Positions 1 through 8,461 of a stretch of DNA of 64,000 nt are shown here, one piece after another. The stretch covers positions 124,001 to 188,000 of the forward strand of contig NZ_FNDR01000009.1 in assembly GCF_900099805.1 (NCBI RefSeq), written 5' to 3'. The translations under genes and the position numbers were made by a program. Source of the stretch: Variovorax sp. OV700. Lineage in GTDB: Bacteria > Pseudomonadota > Gammaproteobacteria > Burkholderiales > Burkholderiaceae_C. Positions within the stretch are counted from its first letter, which is position 1, and the number at the start of each line of letters is the position of its first letter. The notes under the pieces are model-generated. The model made no database searches. It had not been told where the DNA came from and was given only the letters and a program-made list of their open reading frames with translations.

Positions 1-1648
1 CGCCGCGCCTGCTTCGGGGTTCGTCAACACGCTGGTCTCGTCGGCGGGCGACGGCGTCATCCGCGCCGCGCCCCTCATTGCGCGCTACGAAGGCGATGCG
101 GAGCGGCCCGGCTACTACGAATCGCTCGGGCTCGCCGTCTACCGGCTGGCCAACGGCAGGCCGCCCGTGCTGCCGGCCTTTGCCTCCGGTGGCGCCGCGC
201 CCCGGCTCCAATCCCTGTTGGTGGGCCGCCTGCGCGTGCCGGTCGACGAAACCGCCAGCATGCAGGTGCCCTTTCGCGGCCCCGGTGGCGCAAATGGCGG
301 TTCGTTCCGCTACGTGGCCGCCGCCGACGTGCTCGAAGGCCGGCTCGCGCCCGGTGAGTTGAAAGACAAGATCGTGCTCGTCGGCGCCACTGCGCCCGGC
401 CTGCAAGACCTGCGCGCCACGCCCGTAGGTGCCGGTTTTCCGGGTGTGGAGGTGCACGCGAACGTCGTGTCGGCCATGCTCGACCATCGCCTGCTCGCGG
501 TGCCCGACTACGCCGCCGGCTACGAAGTGCTGAGCCTGCTGGCTGCGGGCCTGGTGCTGGCGCTGGGGCTCTCGCTGCTGCCGGCCACGCGCGCCCTTCT
601 GCTGGGCATTGCCACGGTGGCGGCGCTGGTCGGCGCGAACGCCTGGCTTTACCAAGACCACGGCCTCGTGCTGCCGCTGGCCGCGTCCCTGGCCATGGCG
701 GCGCTGGCCTTCGTGCTCAACATGGGCTGGGGCTACTTCATCGAGTCCCGCGAGCGCCGCGGGCTGGTGCGGCTCTTCGGCACCTACGTGCCCCCGCAGC
801 TGGTCGACGAAATGCTCACGGACCCCGGCCGCTACAGCATGCATGCCGAGAGCAAGCAGATGACCGTCATGTTCTGCGACATGCGCGGCTTTACCCGGCT
901 GTCGGAGCAATTGGCTCCGGCCGAGCTCCAGGCCTTCTTGAACACCTTGTTCAGCCGGCTCACCAACGTCATCAGCGCGCACCGCGGCACCGTCGACAAA
1001 TACATGGGCGACTGCGTCATGGCCTTCTGGGGCGCACCCGTCGACACCCCCGACCACGCCACGCTGGCCGTGCGCGCCGCGCTGGAAATGGCGCACACCG
1101 TGCGCGACATCAACCAGGCCCAGCGCGCCATCGGGCGGCCCGAAATCAGCGTGGGCATCGGCATCAACAGCGGCGTCATGTGCGTGGGCGACATGGGCTC
1201 CGTGGCACGGCGCAGCTATACCGTGGTTGGCGATGCGGTCAACCTCGCGTCGCGCCTCGAGGGCCTCAGCGCACACTATGGCGTGGAGATCGTCGCCAGT
1301 GGCGCCACCCGCGAACTCGCGCCCGGCTGCCTCTGGCAAGAACTCGACAGCGTGCTGGTCAAGGGCAAGGCGCAGGCCGTTGCCGTGTACACGCCCTTGG
1401 CCGCCGACACCGACCAAGCCCAAGGCCCGGCCGCCGAGCAGCGATCTCAGCACTTGCAGCGCTGGGCGCAGGTGCTAGAAGCCTACCGCCGGCAGGACTG
1501 GGCAGTGGGCCGAACCCTGCTGGACCCATTGCTCGCCGCGGATGCCAAAAAAGTCCTTTACCAGCTCTACGCCCAGCGATTAGCCTCAATGGCGTTGCGT
1601 CCTCAAGACCCCGAATGGGACGGCGCAACCCGGTTTGAAACCAAATGA
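1..1648 (+). CDS. CHASE2-domain class III adenylate/guanylate cyclase (5' truncated by window)
   Basis: The frame is open from nucleotide 2, so the gene starts upstream; 548 residues are visible. Order: C-terminal part of a CHASE2 extracytoplasmic sensor domain (nt 2-500), about three hydrophobic membrane segments (nt 520-750), then a class III nucleotide cyclase domain (nt 850-1400). The catalytic domain shows the two metal-binding aspartates in MFCDMRGF and YMGDCVMAFWG and the VVGDAVNLASRLE signature. By family, it makes cAMP (or cGMP) from NTP at the inner membrane in response to a periplasmic signal. The stop codon overlaps an ATG of the next gene, a cyclic-nucleotide phosphodiesterase, so synthesis and breakdown seem to be encoded together. 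Substrate (ATP or GTP) was not determined. Confidence 0.9.
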   Translation, partial: AAPASGFVNTLVSSAGDGVIRAAPLIARYEGDAERPGYYESLGLAVYRLANGRPPVLPAFASGGAAPRLQSLLVGRLRVPVDETASMQVPFRGPGGANGGSFRYVAAADVLEGRLAPGELKDKIVLVGATAPGLQDLRATPVGAGFPGVEVHANVVSAMLDHRLLAVPDYAAGYEVLSLLAAGLVLALGLSLLPATRALLLGIATVAALVGANAWLYQDHGLVLPLAASLAMAALAFVLNMGWGYFIESRERRGLVRLFGTYVPPQLVDEMLTDPGRYSMHAESKQMTVMFCDMRGFTRLSEQLAPAELQAFLNTLFSRLTNVISAHRGTVDKYMGDCVMAFWGAPVDTPDHATLAVRAALEMAHTVRDINQAQRAIGRPEISVGIGINSGVMCVGDMGSVARRSYTVVGDAVNLASRLEGLSAHYGVEIVASGATRELAPGCLWQELDSVLVKGKAQAVAVYTPLAADTDQAQGPAAEQRSQHLQRWAQVLEAYRRQDWAVGRTLLDPLLAADAKKVLYQLYAQRLASMALRPQDPEWDGATRFETK

Positions 1649-1677
1649 CCACAAACACAGGCGGGGGGTCTTTCACA

Positions 1678-2460
1678 ATGCAGGTTCGCGTGCTGGGCTG
1701 CTCGGGTGCCATCGCCAAAGACTGCCGCACCACCTCGTTCCTCGTCGACACCGACCTGCTCGTCGATGCGGGCACCGGCGTGGGCGACCTCACGCTCGAC
1801 GAAATGGCCCGCATCGACGACGTGGTGCTCACCCACTGCCACCTCGACCACATTGCCGCCCTCCCCCTCATGCTCGACGCCGTGGGCGGCCGCCGCACCC
1901 GCCCGCTGCGCGTGCACGCCCTGCGCGCCACCATCGAGGCGCTGCGCGCCCATGTGTTCAACAACGTCATCTGGCCCGATTTCGAGAGCATTCCCAGCCC
2001 GGAAGCCCCCTTCGTGAGCTTTCACGACATCGCCGTCGGCCAGACCTTGCAACTTGGCAGTGCCGCCCCCAAGCGCATCGAAGTGCTGCCCGCCGTGCAC
2101 ACCGTGCCCGCCTGCGGCTTTGCCGTGAGCCGAGCCGAAGGCGGCGCCAACTGGGTCTTTTCAGGCGACACCGAACGCAACGCCCCCTTCTGGGACCGCG
2201 TCAACGCGCTGGACGTGGCCATGCTCGTCATAGAAACCGCCTTCAGCAACCGCGAGCAGGCCCTGGCCGACCGCAGCCTTCATCTGTCACCCAAGGTGCT
2301 GGCCGACGAGTTGGCGCACATCACGCCCGGCAAGCAATACCCGATCTACATCACCCACACCAAACCCGCCGAAACCGAAGAAATCATGGGCCAGATCGAT
2401 GCGCTGGCGGCGCAGCGGGACATTCGGTGGCTTAAGGCGGACGGGGTATTGACTTTTTGA
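1678..2460 (+). CDS. Class II-like 3',5'-cyclic-nucleotide phosphodiesterase, metallo-beta-lactamase fold
   Basis: A 260-residue protein with the motif THCHLDH (nt 1828-1851), which matches the H-x-H-L-D-H metal-binding signature of class II cyclic nucleotide phosphodiesterases. Further ligands expected of the fold are visible as PAVHTVP, SGDTERN and a late ITHTKP histidine. It should hydrolyse cAMP or cGMP in the cytoplasm; no signal peptide is seen. An upstream in-frame ATG at 1645 overlaps the cyclase stop codon (ATGA). I prefer ATG 1678 because family members begin near MxVRVLGCSGA and a G-rich stretch precedes it. Co-transcription with the cyclase is very likely. A generic MBL hydrolase remains possible. 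Confidence 0.8.
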   Translation: MQVRVLGCSGAIAKDCRTTSFLVDTDLLVDAGTGVGDLTLDEMARIDDVVLTHCHLDHIAALPLMLDAVGGRRTRPLRVHALRATIEALRAHVFNNVIWPDFESIPSPEAPFVSFHDIAVGQTLQLGSAAPKRIEVLPAVHTVPACGFAVSRAEGGANWVFSGDTERNAPFWDRVNALDVAMLVIETAFSNREQALADRSLHLSPKVLADELAHITPGKQYPIYITHTKPAETEEIMGQIDALAAQRDIRWLKADGVLTF

Positions 2461-2480
2461 GTCGGGCGAACGGCTCGGCA

Positions 2481-2494
2481 TGACAAAATTGTCA
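2481..2494. promoter_or_regulatory. TGTCA-type inverted repeat upstream of pilA (candidate PilR site)
   Basis: TGACAA-AA-TTGTCA: perfect 6-bp arms with a 2-bp centre. It lies about 100 bp upstream of the sigma-54 promoter of pilA, where PilR binds in Pseudomonas. Pseudomonas PilR sites contain (C/G)TGTC. Assignment to PilR is inference. Confidence 0.45.
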
Positions 2495-2520
2495 CGTTCT
2501 GTAGCATCTGAGCGCGTAAA

Positions 2521-2546
2521 TGTCACTTGATGTAAATCAAATGACA
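2521..2546. promoter_or_regulatory. Extended inverted repeat containing a perfect FNR/Anr-type box upstream of pilA
   Basis: Arms TGTCACTTGAT and ATCAAATGACA (10 of 11 positions complementary) flank GTAA. The inner part is TTGAT-N4-ATCAA, identical to the FNR/Anr consensus; the outer parts are TGTCA half-sites like those of the 2481 repeat. It is centred about 80 bp upstream of the predicted sigma-54 start. It may bind PilR, an FNR/CRP-family regulator, or both. Confidence 0.5.
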
Positions 2547-2589
2547 ACAAAAGTGTTCATTTTTTAGGTGGAGCGGGCCCTCCGACGGG

Positions 2590-2604
2590 TGGCACAAATG
2601 CTGC
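2590..2604 (+). promoter_or_regulatory. Sigma-54 promoter of pilA
   Basis: TGGCAC-N5-CTGC with the invariant GG (2591-2592) and GC (2603-2604) separated by exactly 10 bp, as required for -24/-12 promoters. It differs from TTGC only in the first T. The start is expected near 2615, giving a leader of about 50 nt before the pilA ATG. Sigma-54/PilSR control of the major pilin is well known in Pseudomonas. Confidence 0.75.
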
Positions 2605-2664
2605 GGAAGGTACAACGCTCCGGGCTTGGTTCCCGGGCTCTACCAACCAACCTGGAGTTTTTGA

Positions 2665-3153
2665 ATGAACCGTCGTTTGATCGCACGTAACGTGCAAAAG
2701 GGTTTCACCCTTATCGAATTGATGATCGTCGTGGCGATCATTGGTATCTTGGCAGCTGTGGCTCTGCCGGCCTATCAGGACTACACCGCGAAAGCCCAGA
2801 TGACCGAAGCCGCCACCCTGGCCGATGGCGTCAAGAAGAACATTGAATTGTCCTTCCCGCAAACCAACGTGTGCCCGTCTAACGCAGCCGCTGCTGACGG
2901 TGACATTGGCATTGCCTCCGCCATCACTGGCAAGTATGTTCTGAGCACGACGGCTGCTGGTACGGCCACTTCCACCGGCAGCTGCACTGTCACCGCAACG
3001 TTCAAGGCGTCCGGAGTGAATACCAAGTTGGTGAGCAAAGTTGTTACCTACACGCTCGTCTACTCGGTGAATGGCTCGAAGTGGACCTGCGGCTCGGATG
3101 TGGACGCCTCGATCCTGCCGAAGACCTGCGGCACCATTGCTGCTCCGCTGTAA
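2665..3153 (+). CDS. pilA: Type IV major pilin PilA
   Basis: A 162-residue prepilin. The short basic leader (MNRRLIARNVQKG) ends at the prepilin peptidase site, KG|FTLIELMIVV, with the glutamate at +5 and the hydrophobic N-terminal helix that packs the fibre core. The cysteine pair near the C-terminus (TCGSDVDASILPKTCG) forms the expected D-loop. It is the subunit of type IV pili used for twitching, adhesion and DNA uptake. It is monocistronic: a sigma-54 promoter with an upstream activator region precedes it and a strong terminator follows. Assembly factors PilB, PilC, PilD and PilQ are not in the window; the minor pilin operon begins about 1 kb further on, on the other strand. Confidence 0.95.
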   Translation: MNRRLIARNVQKGFTLIELMIVVAIIGILAAVALPAYQDYTAKAQMTEAATLADGVKKNIELSFPQTNVCPSNAAAADGDIGIASAITGKYVLSTTAAGTATSTGSCTVTATFKASGVNTKLVSKVVTYTLVYSVNGSKWTCGSDVDASILPKTCGTIAAPL

Positions 3154-3177
3154 TCGACGCCACCAACTCTCGAACAA

Positions 3178-3203
3178 GAGCCGCCTTCGGGCGGCTTTTT
3201 TTA
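3178..3203 (+). terminator. Rho-independent terminator of pilA
   Basis: The stem AGCCGCC/GGCGGCT is closed by a TTCG tetraloop and followed by a run of seven T. It starts about 25 bp after the pilA stop. Confidence 0.9.
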
Positions 3204-3360
3204 TTGACGTGACTCGTCCTGATCTTGGTTGACACTTTTTCCCTCAACAAAAGGTAAGTCAATGGGTCAAGGTAAGCGGTCGGTTATTTCATCTTGACGC
3301 GTCGCGGCTGTTCGGATTGCAGCGAACTCCCTCATTGCCCAGCAGCAGGCGGCCAGGTGG

Positions 3361-3390
3361 CAAAAAATCCAGGGTCAAAAAATCCAGGGT
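3361..3390 (+). repeat. 15-bp perfect tandem duplication in intergenic DNA
   Basis: CAAAAAATCCAGGGT occurs twice head to tail and is followed by CAGATTCC. It sits in the pilA to tonB-like intergenic space (3204-3449), where I see no convincing gene. The GGGTCAGA string at its end recurs in the inverted repeat at 60029-60100, so it may be a remnant of a dispersed palindromic repeat. Confidence 0.6.
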
Positions 3391-3449
3391 CAGATTCCAA
3401 TTCGGCGAATCAAGAAATCAAATGCCATCTCAACCGCGTTCGCTCTTCC

Positions 3450-4157
3450 TCAGCGCTCGAGAATCGGCATGTCGTCGAAAATCACTTCGACCCATACGCG
3501 TGACTTGACGGCGGCGCCGTCGATTTCCCCTGGCGAGAATTGCGCTGCCATGAACGCATCACGCGCGGCTTGCTCAAAAGCTTCAGGCAAGCTGGCCGCG
3601 TCGGCCTCGATACGCTGCACCTGGCCGTGTTCGTCGATGAAAAGAGAAAGAACGCCGACGTGCCTGCCGCGGAACATTTCGCCTTCAGGGGCTGCAAAGA
3701 TGACCGGCGTTTTCGCGACGGGTGGGACCGTCAGAAGCGGTCGAGGCACATAGTCGTCGCCGAAGTTGCCGGGGCGAGGCAACGGCGCTATGGCAAGCGG
3801 TTCTGGCTCGACACGGCTTTCGCCAGGTGCCTCAAGCTTTGCCGGCAACTTCTCCAAAAGCGAATTCTTTTGGGGGACGACAAGAGGCGAAGAACGATGA
3901 GTGCCGGCAAGTTGAGTGTGCGTCTCTGGCGCAGCCCGCGAAGCGGACGATCGCAATGGCACCACCCTGCGAACACCTTCATCGTGACTCATGAAGCTCT
4001 GCCGACTCTGTGCGGGGCTCGAGACAGGTAGGCGCAGCGACAGCAGCATGCCGTGCAATGCGACGGAAAGAACCGCACAGAGCGCGGCCGCGCGAATGCC
4101 ATCAGCAGATGATGGAAATCGGCCCTTATGGGCCGATGGCACCGGAGCTGCCGTCAT
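3450..4157 (-). CDS. TonB-like energy transducer (C-terminal TonB domain)
   Basis: 235 residues. One N-terminal membrane segment (about residues 22-42) is followed by a proline-rich periplasmic spacer. The C-terminal TonB-type domain runs from about residue 165 (GRHVGVLSLFIDEHGQV) to the end. TonB proteins pass proton-motive energy to outer-membrane receptors. No ExbB/ExbD genes lie nearby, so it must use partners elsewhere or have a different role. It follows pilY1 on the same strand after about 100 bp; whether it is part of the pilin operon is unclear. The start ATG has a GGAG eight bases upstream. Confidence 0.7.
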   Translation of the reverse strand: MTAAPVPSAHKGRFPSSADGIRAAALCAVLSVALHGMLLSLRLPVSSPAQSRQSFMSHDEGVRRVVPLRSSASRAAPETHTQLAGTHRSSPLVVPQKNSLLEKLPAKLEAPGESRVEPEPLAIAPLPRPGNFGDDYVPRPLLTVPPVAKTPVIFAAPEGEMFRGRHVGVLSLFIDEHGQVQRIEADAASLPEAFEQAARDAFMAAQFSPGEIDGAAVKSRVWVEVIFDDMPILER

Positions 4158-4259
4158 TCATGAATCTCCAAATTTCAGTCCGGCAGTCGCGCTGCGAAGT
4201 CCGGTGCGGCAAGCCCGGCGCCGCGGCAGAGGGGAAGCGCGTGCACTTCCCCTATTCAA

Positions 4260-7200
4260 TCAATCCGCCGTCGGCACTTCCCGCCAGTTCAGCAGCCGCA
4301 GCGTAGTGCCGGGCGGCGGTGTGAAGCCGATCTTGTCCAGATTGCCGCGCACGTCGCCGGAGATCAGGCGCACGGTGCCGTCGACGCTCACGAACTTGAG
4401 GTCGGTGATCGCTGTGGTGGATTGCACGAATGCGGCGCCGCTGGCCAGCGCCGTGCGGCCGGTGTTGAAGTCGATGGCGTAGACGCGGCTCTGGCCCGAG
4501 GGGCTGCAGGCATCGCCGCTGGTGAGCAGCGACGCGAACGCCACGATGCCGTTGAAAGCGGTCGGGCTCGCCACCATGCGCAGGCCAATGCTGCCTTCGG
4601 TCCCCAGGTCAAGGTACCAGCCGAGCGAATCGGTCGGAACGACGGTGCCACTCACCAGGTTGGTGACGGCGGTGAGCGCGCTGCGTGTCGCGGGCATGGT
4701 GCTGTCGGCGGGCTTGAAGGCGGTGGCGGTTCCGTCGATGACGGCATAGAAGCTCTGCACCGCACCGGAGTTGATGTCGCTCGCATCGAGCAACTGGCCG
4801 GTGCCGACCATCACGTAGCGCTTGCGGGTCGTGGGCTGGATCTGAACCAGGGGGCGCGAAGTGATGGGTTGGGCTCTCGGGGTCGTTGCGCCATCGGTGA
4901 AAAGGGCGATCTTGGTCGGTGCCGGGTAGTCCGTGGTCGTGCCCGCGGGTGCGGTCACGTCAAAGCGCCAGAGCTGGCCGTTGAGATCGCCGACATAGAT
5001 TGCATCGGCCGTGCCGTCGGTCAGGTCCAGGATGGAGGCTGTGGCATGGGTCATGCCGTTGGCCGTCGCGCCGGTGCTTACCTTCTGCAGCAGAGCCCCG
5101 GTTTGAGGGTTCACGAAATAGAGGTAGCCGTTGTGGTTGCTCGTGTCGTTGTGATAGCCCGAGGTCAGCACCACCACCCAGCCGTAGCGCTTGGTCTTGA
5201 GGACCAGGGGCGCGCCGTAGCTGAAGCCCATGTCGGCATCGGTGAACTCCCACAGCACCTTGCTTGCCACGACGGTTTCGTCGGTCATCGCGGCCGGATC
5301 GGTCACGTCGATGGCGTAGAAGCTCTTGCCGCCCTTGCCAAGGCCGCCGACCAGCAGCGAGCGCCAGTTCGAGCCAGTGGCTGCGAAGGTGCCGCCGGCG
5401 CGGTCGAAGTCCACGTCGACCACTTCGGGTGTGGCATCGACGTAGTACTTGTGCAGGTAGTTCGGGTTGCCCAGCTGGGCCAGGCCGTCCGCGGCCGGCG
5501 TGGCCGGGCTGCTGGGGCCGTTGAAGAGCGCGCTCGGCACGTAGGCGAACTGTTCGAGGCCGGCGTTGGTGCCGGTGAGTTCGCCGCGGAATGCATGCAG
5601 CATGCCGTCGTTCGCGGCGGCGTAGACCATCGTGGGGCGCGTGGCCTTGGCCGTCTTGAAGGCGGCGTAGCCGCGGTTGACCGCGTCGGAGTAGCTCGAT
5701 GCGGGCGGGCCGACGGGCTTCACCTTCGAGTTGACGATGTCGCCCAGCAGCTTGCTGCGAAGCCGGTAGGGCTTGGTCCCATCGCTCGCCGTCTTCTCCT
5801 GGCTGCGATCGCCGCGCAGGTAGTTCAGGTAGTTGGCGCTGTCGTCGCCGGTGACATAGAGCGTGTCGAGCGCGGCCGCCTGGCTGCCCGTTCCGGTGGT
5901 GAGGCTGCCGATGCGGAAGGGCACGCCGGCCGTGCCGTTCCAGGTGGCGATGCGCCGGTTGGTGTTCCAGCCCGTGCCGGCGAACTGTGTCGCGAGCTTG
6001 TCGGTGCTGGTCCATGCCGCCGTGAGCGAGGGCGTGCCGTCGGCGGCAAAGCTGATGCTGCTCGCGCTCACCACGCCGGTCCAGTCCTGGGCATCGTATT
6101 GCGAGGCATACGAAGCCGAACCCGTGGCCGAAACCTGCAGGGCCGAGAGCGAGAACGAAGTGGTGTACGCCTGAATGGCGTTCACGATGCGCTCGAAGGC
6201 TTGCGTGAGGCCCCTGACCAGCGTGTCGGGTTGGCCTGCGGCAAAGTAGTTGTCGGGACGCGGCTGCGTCAGGTTCGCGGCACGTGCGTCGGTCAGCGTC
6301 TCGCCGCTGGTCGACCACCAGTCCAGCGGAATGGTGCCGGCAAAGGTGTAGGGGTCGAAGTTGGCTGGCAGCTTCTTCTGGTCCAGTCCGCCGAACTTCG
6401 CAGCGAGGTAGAACTGGTTGTTGTATTGGAAGGGCTGCTCCAGCACGTCTACCCAGTAGGTGCTGACCGTCTGCTTGCCGATGGTGTTGGCCTGTCCCGC
6501 CACGTCGGGACGGATGTCCTTGGTGTTGGCGTCGAAGGCAAGGCCTGCGATGAAGGCGGAGTTGTTGCGACCGCTGTAGTCGTTGGAGTTGCCGAGGTCG
6601 CCCAGGCCCTGCAGCGCGCCGACGCGGTTGGTGGCTGTGACCGCATTGACGGTGTTGTCGGCTGCCACCTCGTTCGGCATGGTGGGCTCGCGGGTGCGGT
6701 AGGTGGTGTTGCCGGCAACGTTCTTGTCGACGTGGGTGTAGATGTCGCCGATGCCCAGCACGAAGTTGCGCTGGCAAGAGTACTGGATCGGGTCGCCCCA
6801 GTTGGTGATCACGGGGAAACCATCGACCCAACTGGTCTTCGTCGGGGCGTCGGCAGTGCCCATCGAACTCCAGGCCGAGACGTTGCCGAGGTTCCTGTAA
6901 TACCGCATGACCGCGTAGTACAGCTCGCTGACCGGGTCGTAGTTCTTGTAGTCGCCCGGAAGGATCTGGCCGAACTTGTTCAGGTAGTTCATCACGCCGC
7001 TGTCCGCGATGGCCACCTCGGTCGCCGTCGTGGTCGCGGTTGCATCGTCTGCGTCGGGATTGCGGATGAAGGTGCCGTCCGTCTCGCTCCACTCCTTGTT
7101 CGCATTGGTCGCGGGCGCCTGGCCAGGGGTCGGCGCGGTCGGCCCGACGAATTTTTGCCTGGCGCGCAGCACGCCGCCGTCGCGCTGGTCGCTGCTGTCG

Positions 7201-8447
7201 TTCAGGTAGCCGAAGGCGCTGAAGCGCATCTTGTCGGCGTACTTCTGGATCAGTCCTTCGGGCTTGTAGTTGGTGCCATAGGCTTTGCAGTTGGCCTCGA
7301 GTCCACCGGCCGCGGTCGAGGGATCGCATACCTTCACGCGCATCGTGAAGTCACCATCGGCGGGCCCGGCCACGGAGAAGGGCGTGAAGGCGGTCGCCGA
7401 GGGCATGCGCCAATGGAACTGCATCACCGCGCCGCCGCCACGCTCGTAATACTCGATCTGCACGCGGAACGACTGACCCGCCGTGAGTGCGATGGTCGCA
7501 GAGTCGTTGGTGGTCGTACCGTGATCCGTCCAGTTGTCGATCCGGAGGTCGCCGTTGCCGAAGTTGTTGCCGTTCCCGGTCTTGACCCAGAGCCGCACGC
7601 CGTCGTCACTGATGGTACGGAACGTGTAGTTGCCGGTCTCGGGTGCCGTATAGGTGCCCGAGAATCTCGCCGAAAAATTGTCGGCATTCACGCCTGTCGC
7701 GGGGCCTGCGGCGCCCCAGTCGTGGTTGGCGTTGTCGTCGTTGACCGTGGCGGTCACCGGGTTGTTGAGATTGATGTTGTTGAAATACTGCGCCGACATC
7801 GTGCGGGTGCCGCCGCCCGTGGCGGTCATGCGCATCTTGAAACCGCGGTTGGTGATGCTCACGCCCAGTGCGGTGGCATTGTTGAAGGGCGTGGCGCCAG
7901 CGATGGCGGATGGCGTGAGATTGCGGTCGGGAAACAGGCTGCGGTTGCCGTGCCAGGCTTTCTCGAGGATGGTGGTGGTGGCCGTGTCGACCACGCGCCG
8001 TCCGCCGGTCATGGCCCAGCGGAAGGGGTCGATGGTGGCGGTGGAGGCCCAGTTCAGGAAGTTGCCGCTCCACTTGTCGTCGTTGCCGCCCGTGCAGGTG
8101 CGGTTGGTGGCGGCGCCGGCCGGGTAGAAGTAGCTGGAATCCCCCTTGTCGGTCGTGCTGACGCCGTTGGCGGTGGCGTCGACCTGATACAGGTAGCACT
8201 TGGCCGGATCGAAGTAGCCCAGGTAGTTGGTGTCGCTGGAATAGTCGCCGACGTGGGCTGTGCGCGATGCCGTGGGCCATTCCACCGACAGCGCCAGTGC
8301 CAGGTTGCCCGGAACTTCCGAGGTCGAGAACACGGGCTGGTTGGCGAGCGGGATCGCGGACGCGAACATGGCGCTGCCGAGCGCCAGGCTGGTGACGACG
8401 CCCGCGCGGCACACCGCGCGAACGGACGAACGAATTCTTGTTTTCAT
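4260..8447 (-). CDS. pilY1: PilY1-type pilus tip adhesin with a PA14 domain
   Basis: 1395 residues, in the size range of PilC/PilY1. The start chosen (MKTRIRSS) gives a normal signal peptide and lies 14 bp after pilX. A PA14 module is clear at about residues 250-357 (FSGTYTAPETGNYTF, SDDGVRLWV, IEYYERGGGA). The last 500 residues form the conserved PilC beta-propeller, with YAAANDGMLHAFRG, WEFTDADMGFSYG and the DLNGQLWRFD repeat that resembles the calcium-binding propeller loop. PilY1 sits at the pilus tip, promotes extension and mediates adhesion and surface sensing. PA14 domains bind carbohydrate in other proteins; that role here is inference. It is the last gene of the minor pilin operon. 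A continuous antisense open frame is a codon-bias shadow. Confidence 0.92.
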   Translation of the reverse strand: MKTRIRSSVRAVCRAGVVTSLALGSAMFASAIPLANQPVFSTSEVPGNLALALSVEWPTASRTAHVGDYSSDTNYLGYFDPAKCYLYQVDATANGVSTTDKGDSSYFYPAGAATNRTCTGGNDDKWSGNFLNWASTATIDPFRWAMTGGRRVVDTATTTILEKAWHGNRSLFPDRNLTPSAIAGATPFNNATALGVSITNRGFKMRMTATGGGTRTMSAQYFNNINLNNPVTATVNDDNANHDWGAAGPATGVNADNFSARFSGTYTAPETGNYTFRTISDDGVRLWVKTGNGNNFGNGDLRIDNWTDHGTTTNDSATIALTAGQSFRVQIEYYERGGGAVMQFHWRMPSATAFTPFSVAGPADGDFTMRVKVCDPSTAAGGLEANCKAYGTNYKPEGLIQKYADKMRFSAFGYLNDSSDQRDGGVLRARQKFVGPTAPTPGQAPATNANKEWSETDGTFIRNPDADDATATTTATEVAIADSGVMNYLNKFGQILPGDYKNYDPVSELYYAVMRYYRNLGNVSAWSSMGTADAPTKTSWVDGFPVITNWGDPIQYSCQRNFVLGIGDIYTHVDKNVAGNTTYRTREPTMPNEVAADNTVNAVTATNRVGALQGLGDLGNSNDYSGRNNSAFIAGLAFDANTKDIRPDVAGQANTIGKQTVSTYWVDVLEQPFQYNNQFYLAAKFGGLDQKKLPANFDPYTFAGTIPLDWWSTSGETLTDARAANLTQPRPDNYFAAGQPDTLVRGLTQAFERIVNAIQAYTTSFSLSALQVSATGSASYASQYDAQDWTGVVSASSISFAADGTPSLTAAWTSTDKLATQFAGTGWNTNRRIATWNGTAGVPFRIGSLTTGTGSQAAALDTLYVTGDDSANYLNYLRGDRSQEKTASDGTKPYRLRSKLLGDIVNSKVKPVGPPASSYSDAVNRGYAAFKTAKATRPTMVYAAANDGMLHAFRGELTGTNAGLEQFAYVPSALFNGPSSPATPAADGLAQLGNPNYLHKYYVDATPEVVDVDFDRAGGTFAATGSNWRSLLVGGLGKGGKSFYAIDVTDPAAMTDETVVASKVLWEFTDADMGFSYGAPLVLKTKRYGWVVVLTSGYHNDTSNHNGYLYFVNPQTGALLQKVSTGATANGMTHATASILDLTDGTADAIYVGDLNGQLWRFDVTAPAGTTTDYPAPTKIALFTDGATTPRAQPITSRPLVQIQPTTRKRYVMVGTGQLLDASDINSGAVQSFYAVIDGTATAFKPADSTMPATRSALTAVTNLVSGTVVPTDSLGWYLDLGTEGSIGLRMVASPTAFNGIVAFASLLTSGDACSPSGQSRVYAIDFNTGRTALASGAAFVQSTTAITDLKFVSVDGTVRLISGDVRGNLDKIGFTPPPGTTLRLLNWREVPTAD

Positions 8448-8461
8448 GACTCGCCTGTGCC

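Noticed and set aside
3294..3508. Short plus-strand frames between pilA and the tonB-like gene
   Set aside because: They run through the tandem repeat and into the 3' end of the tonB-like gene; no motif or convincing ribosome site.
4231..4252. GGGGAAG/CTTCCCC hairpin between pilY1 and the tonB-like gene as a terminator
   Set aside because: No U-run follows on the minus strand; could be a weak or Rho-dependent site, but not enough to call.
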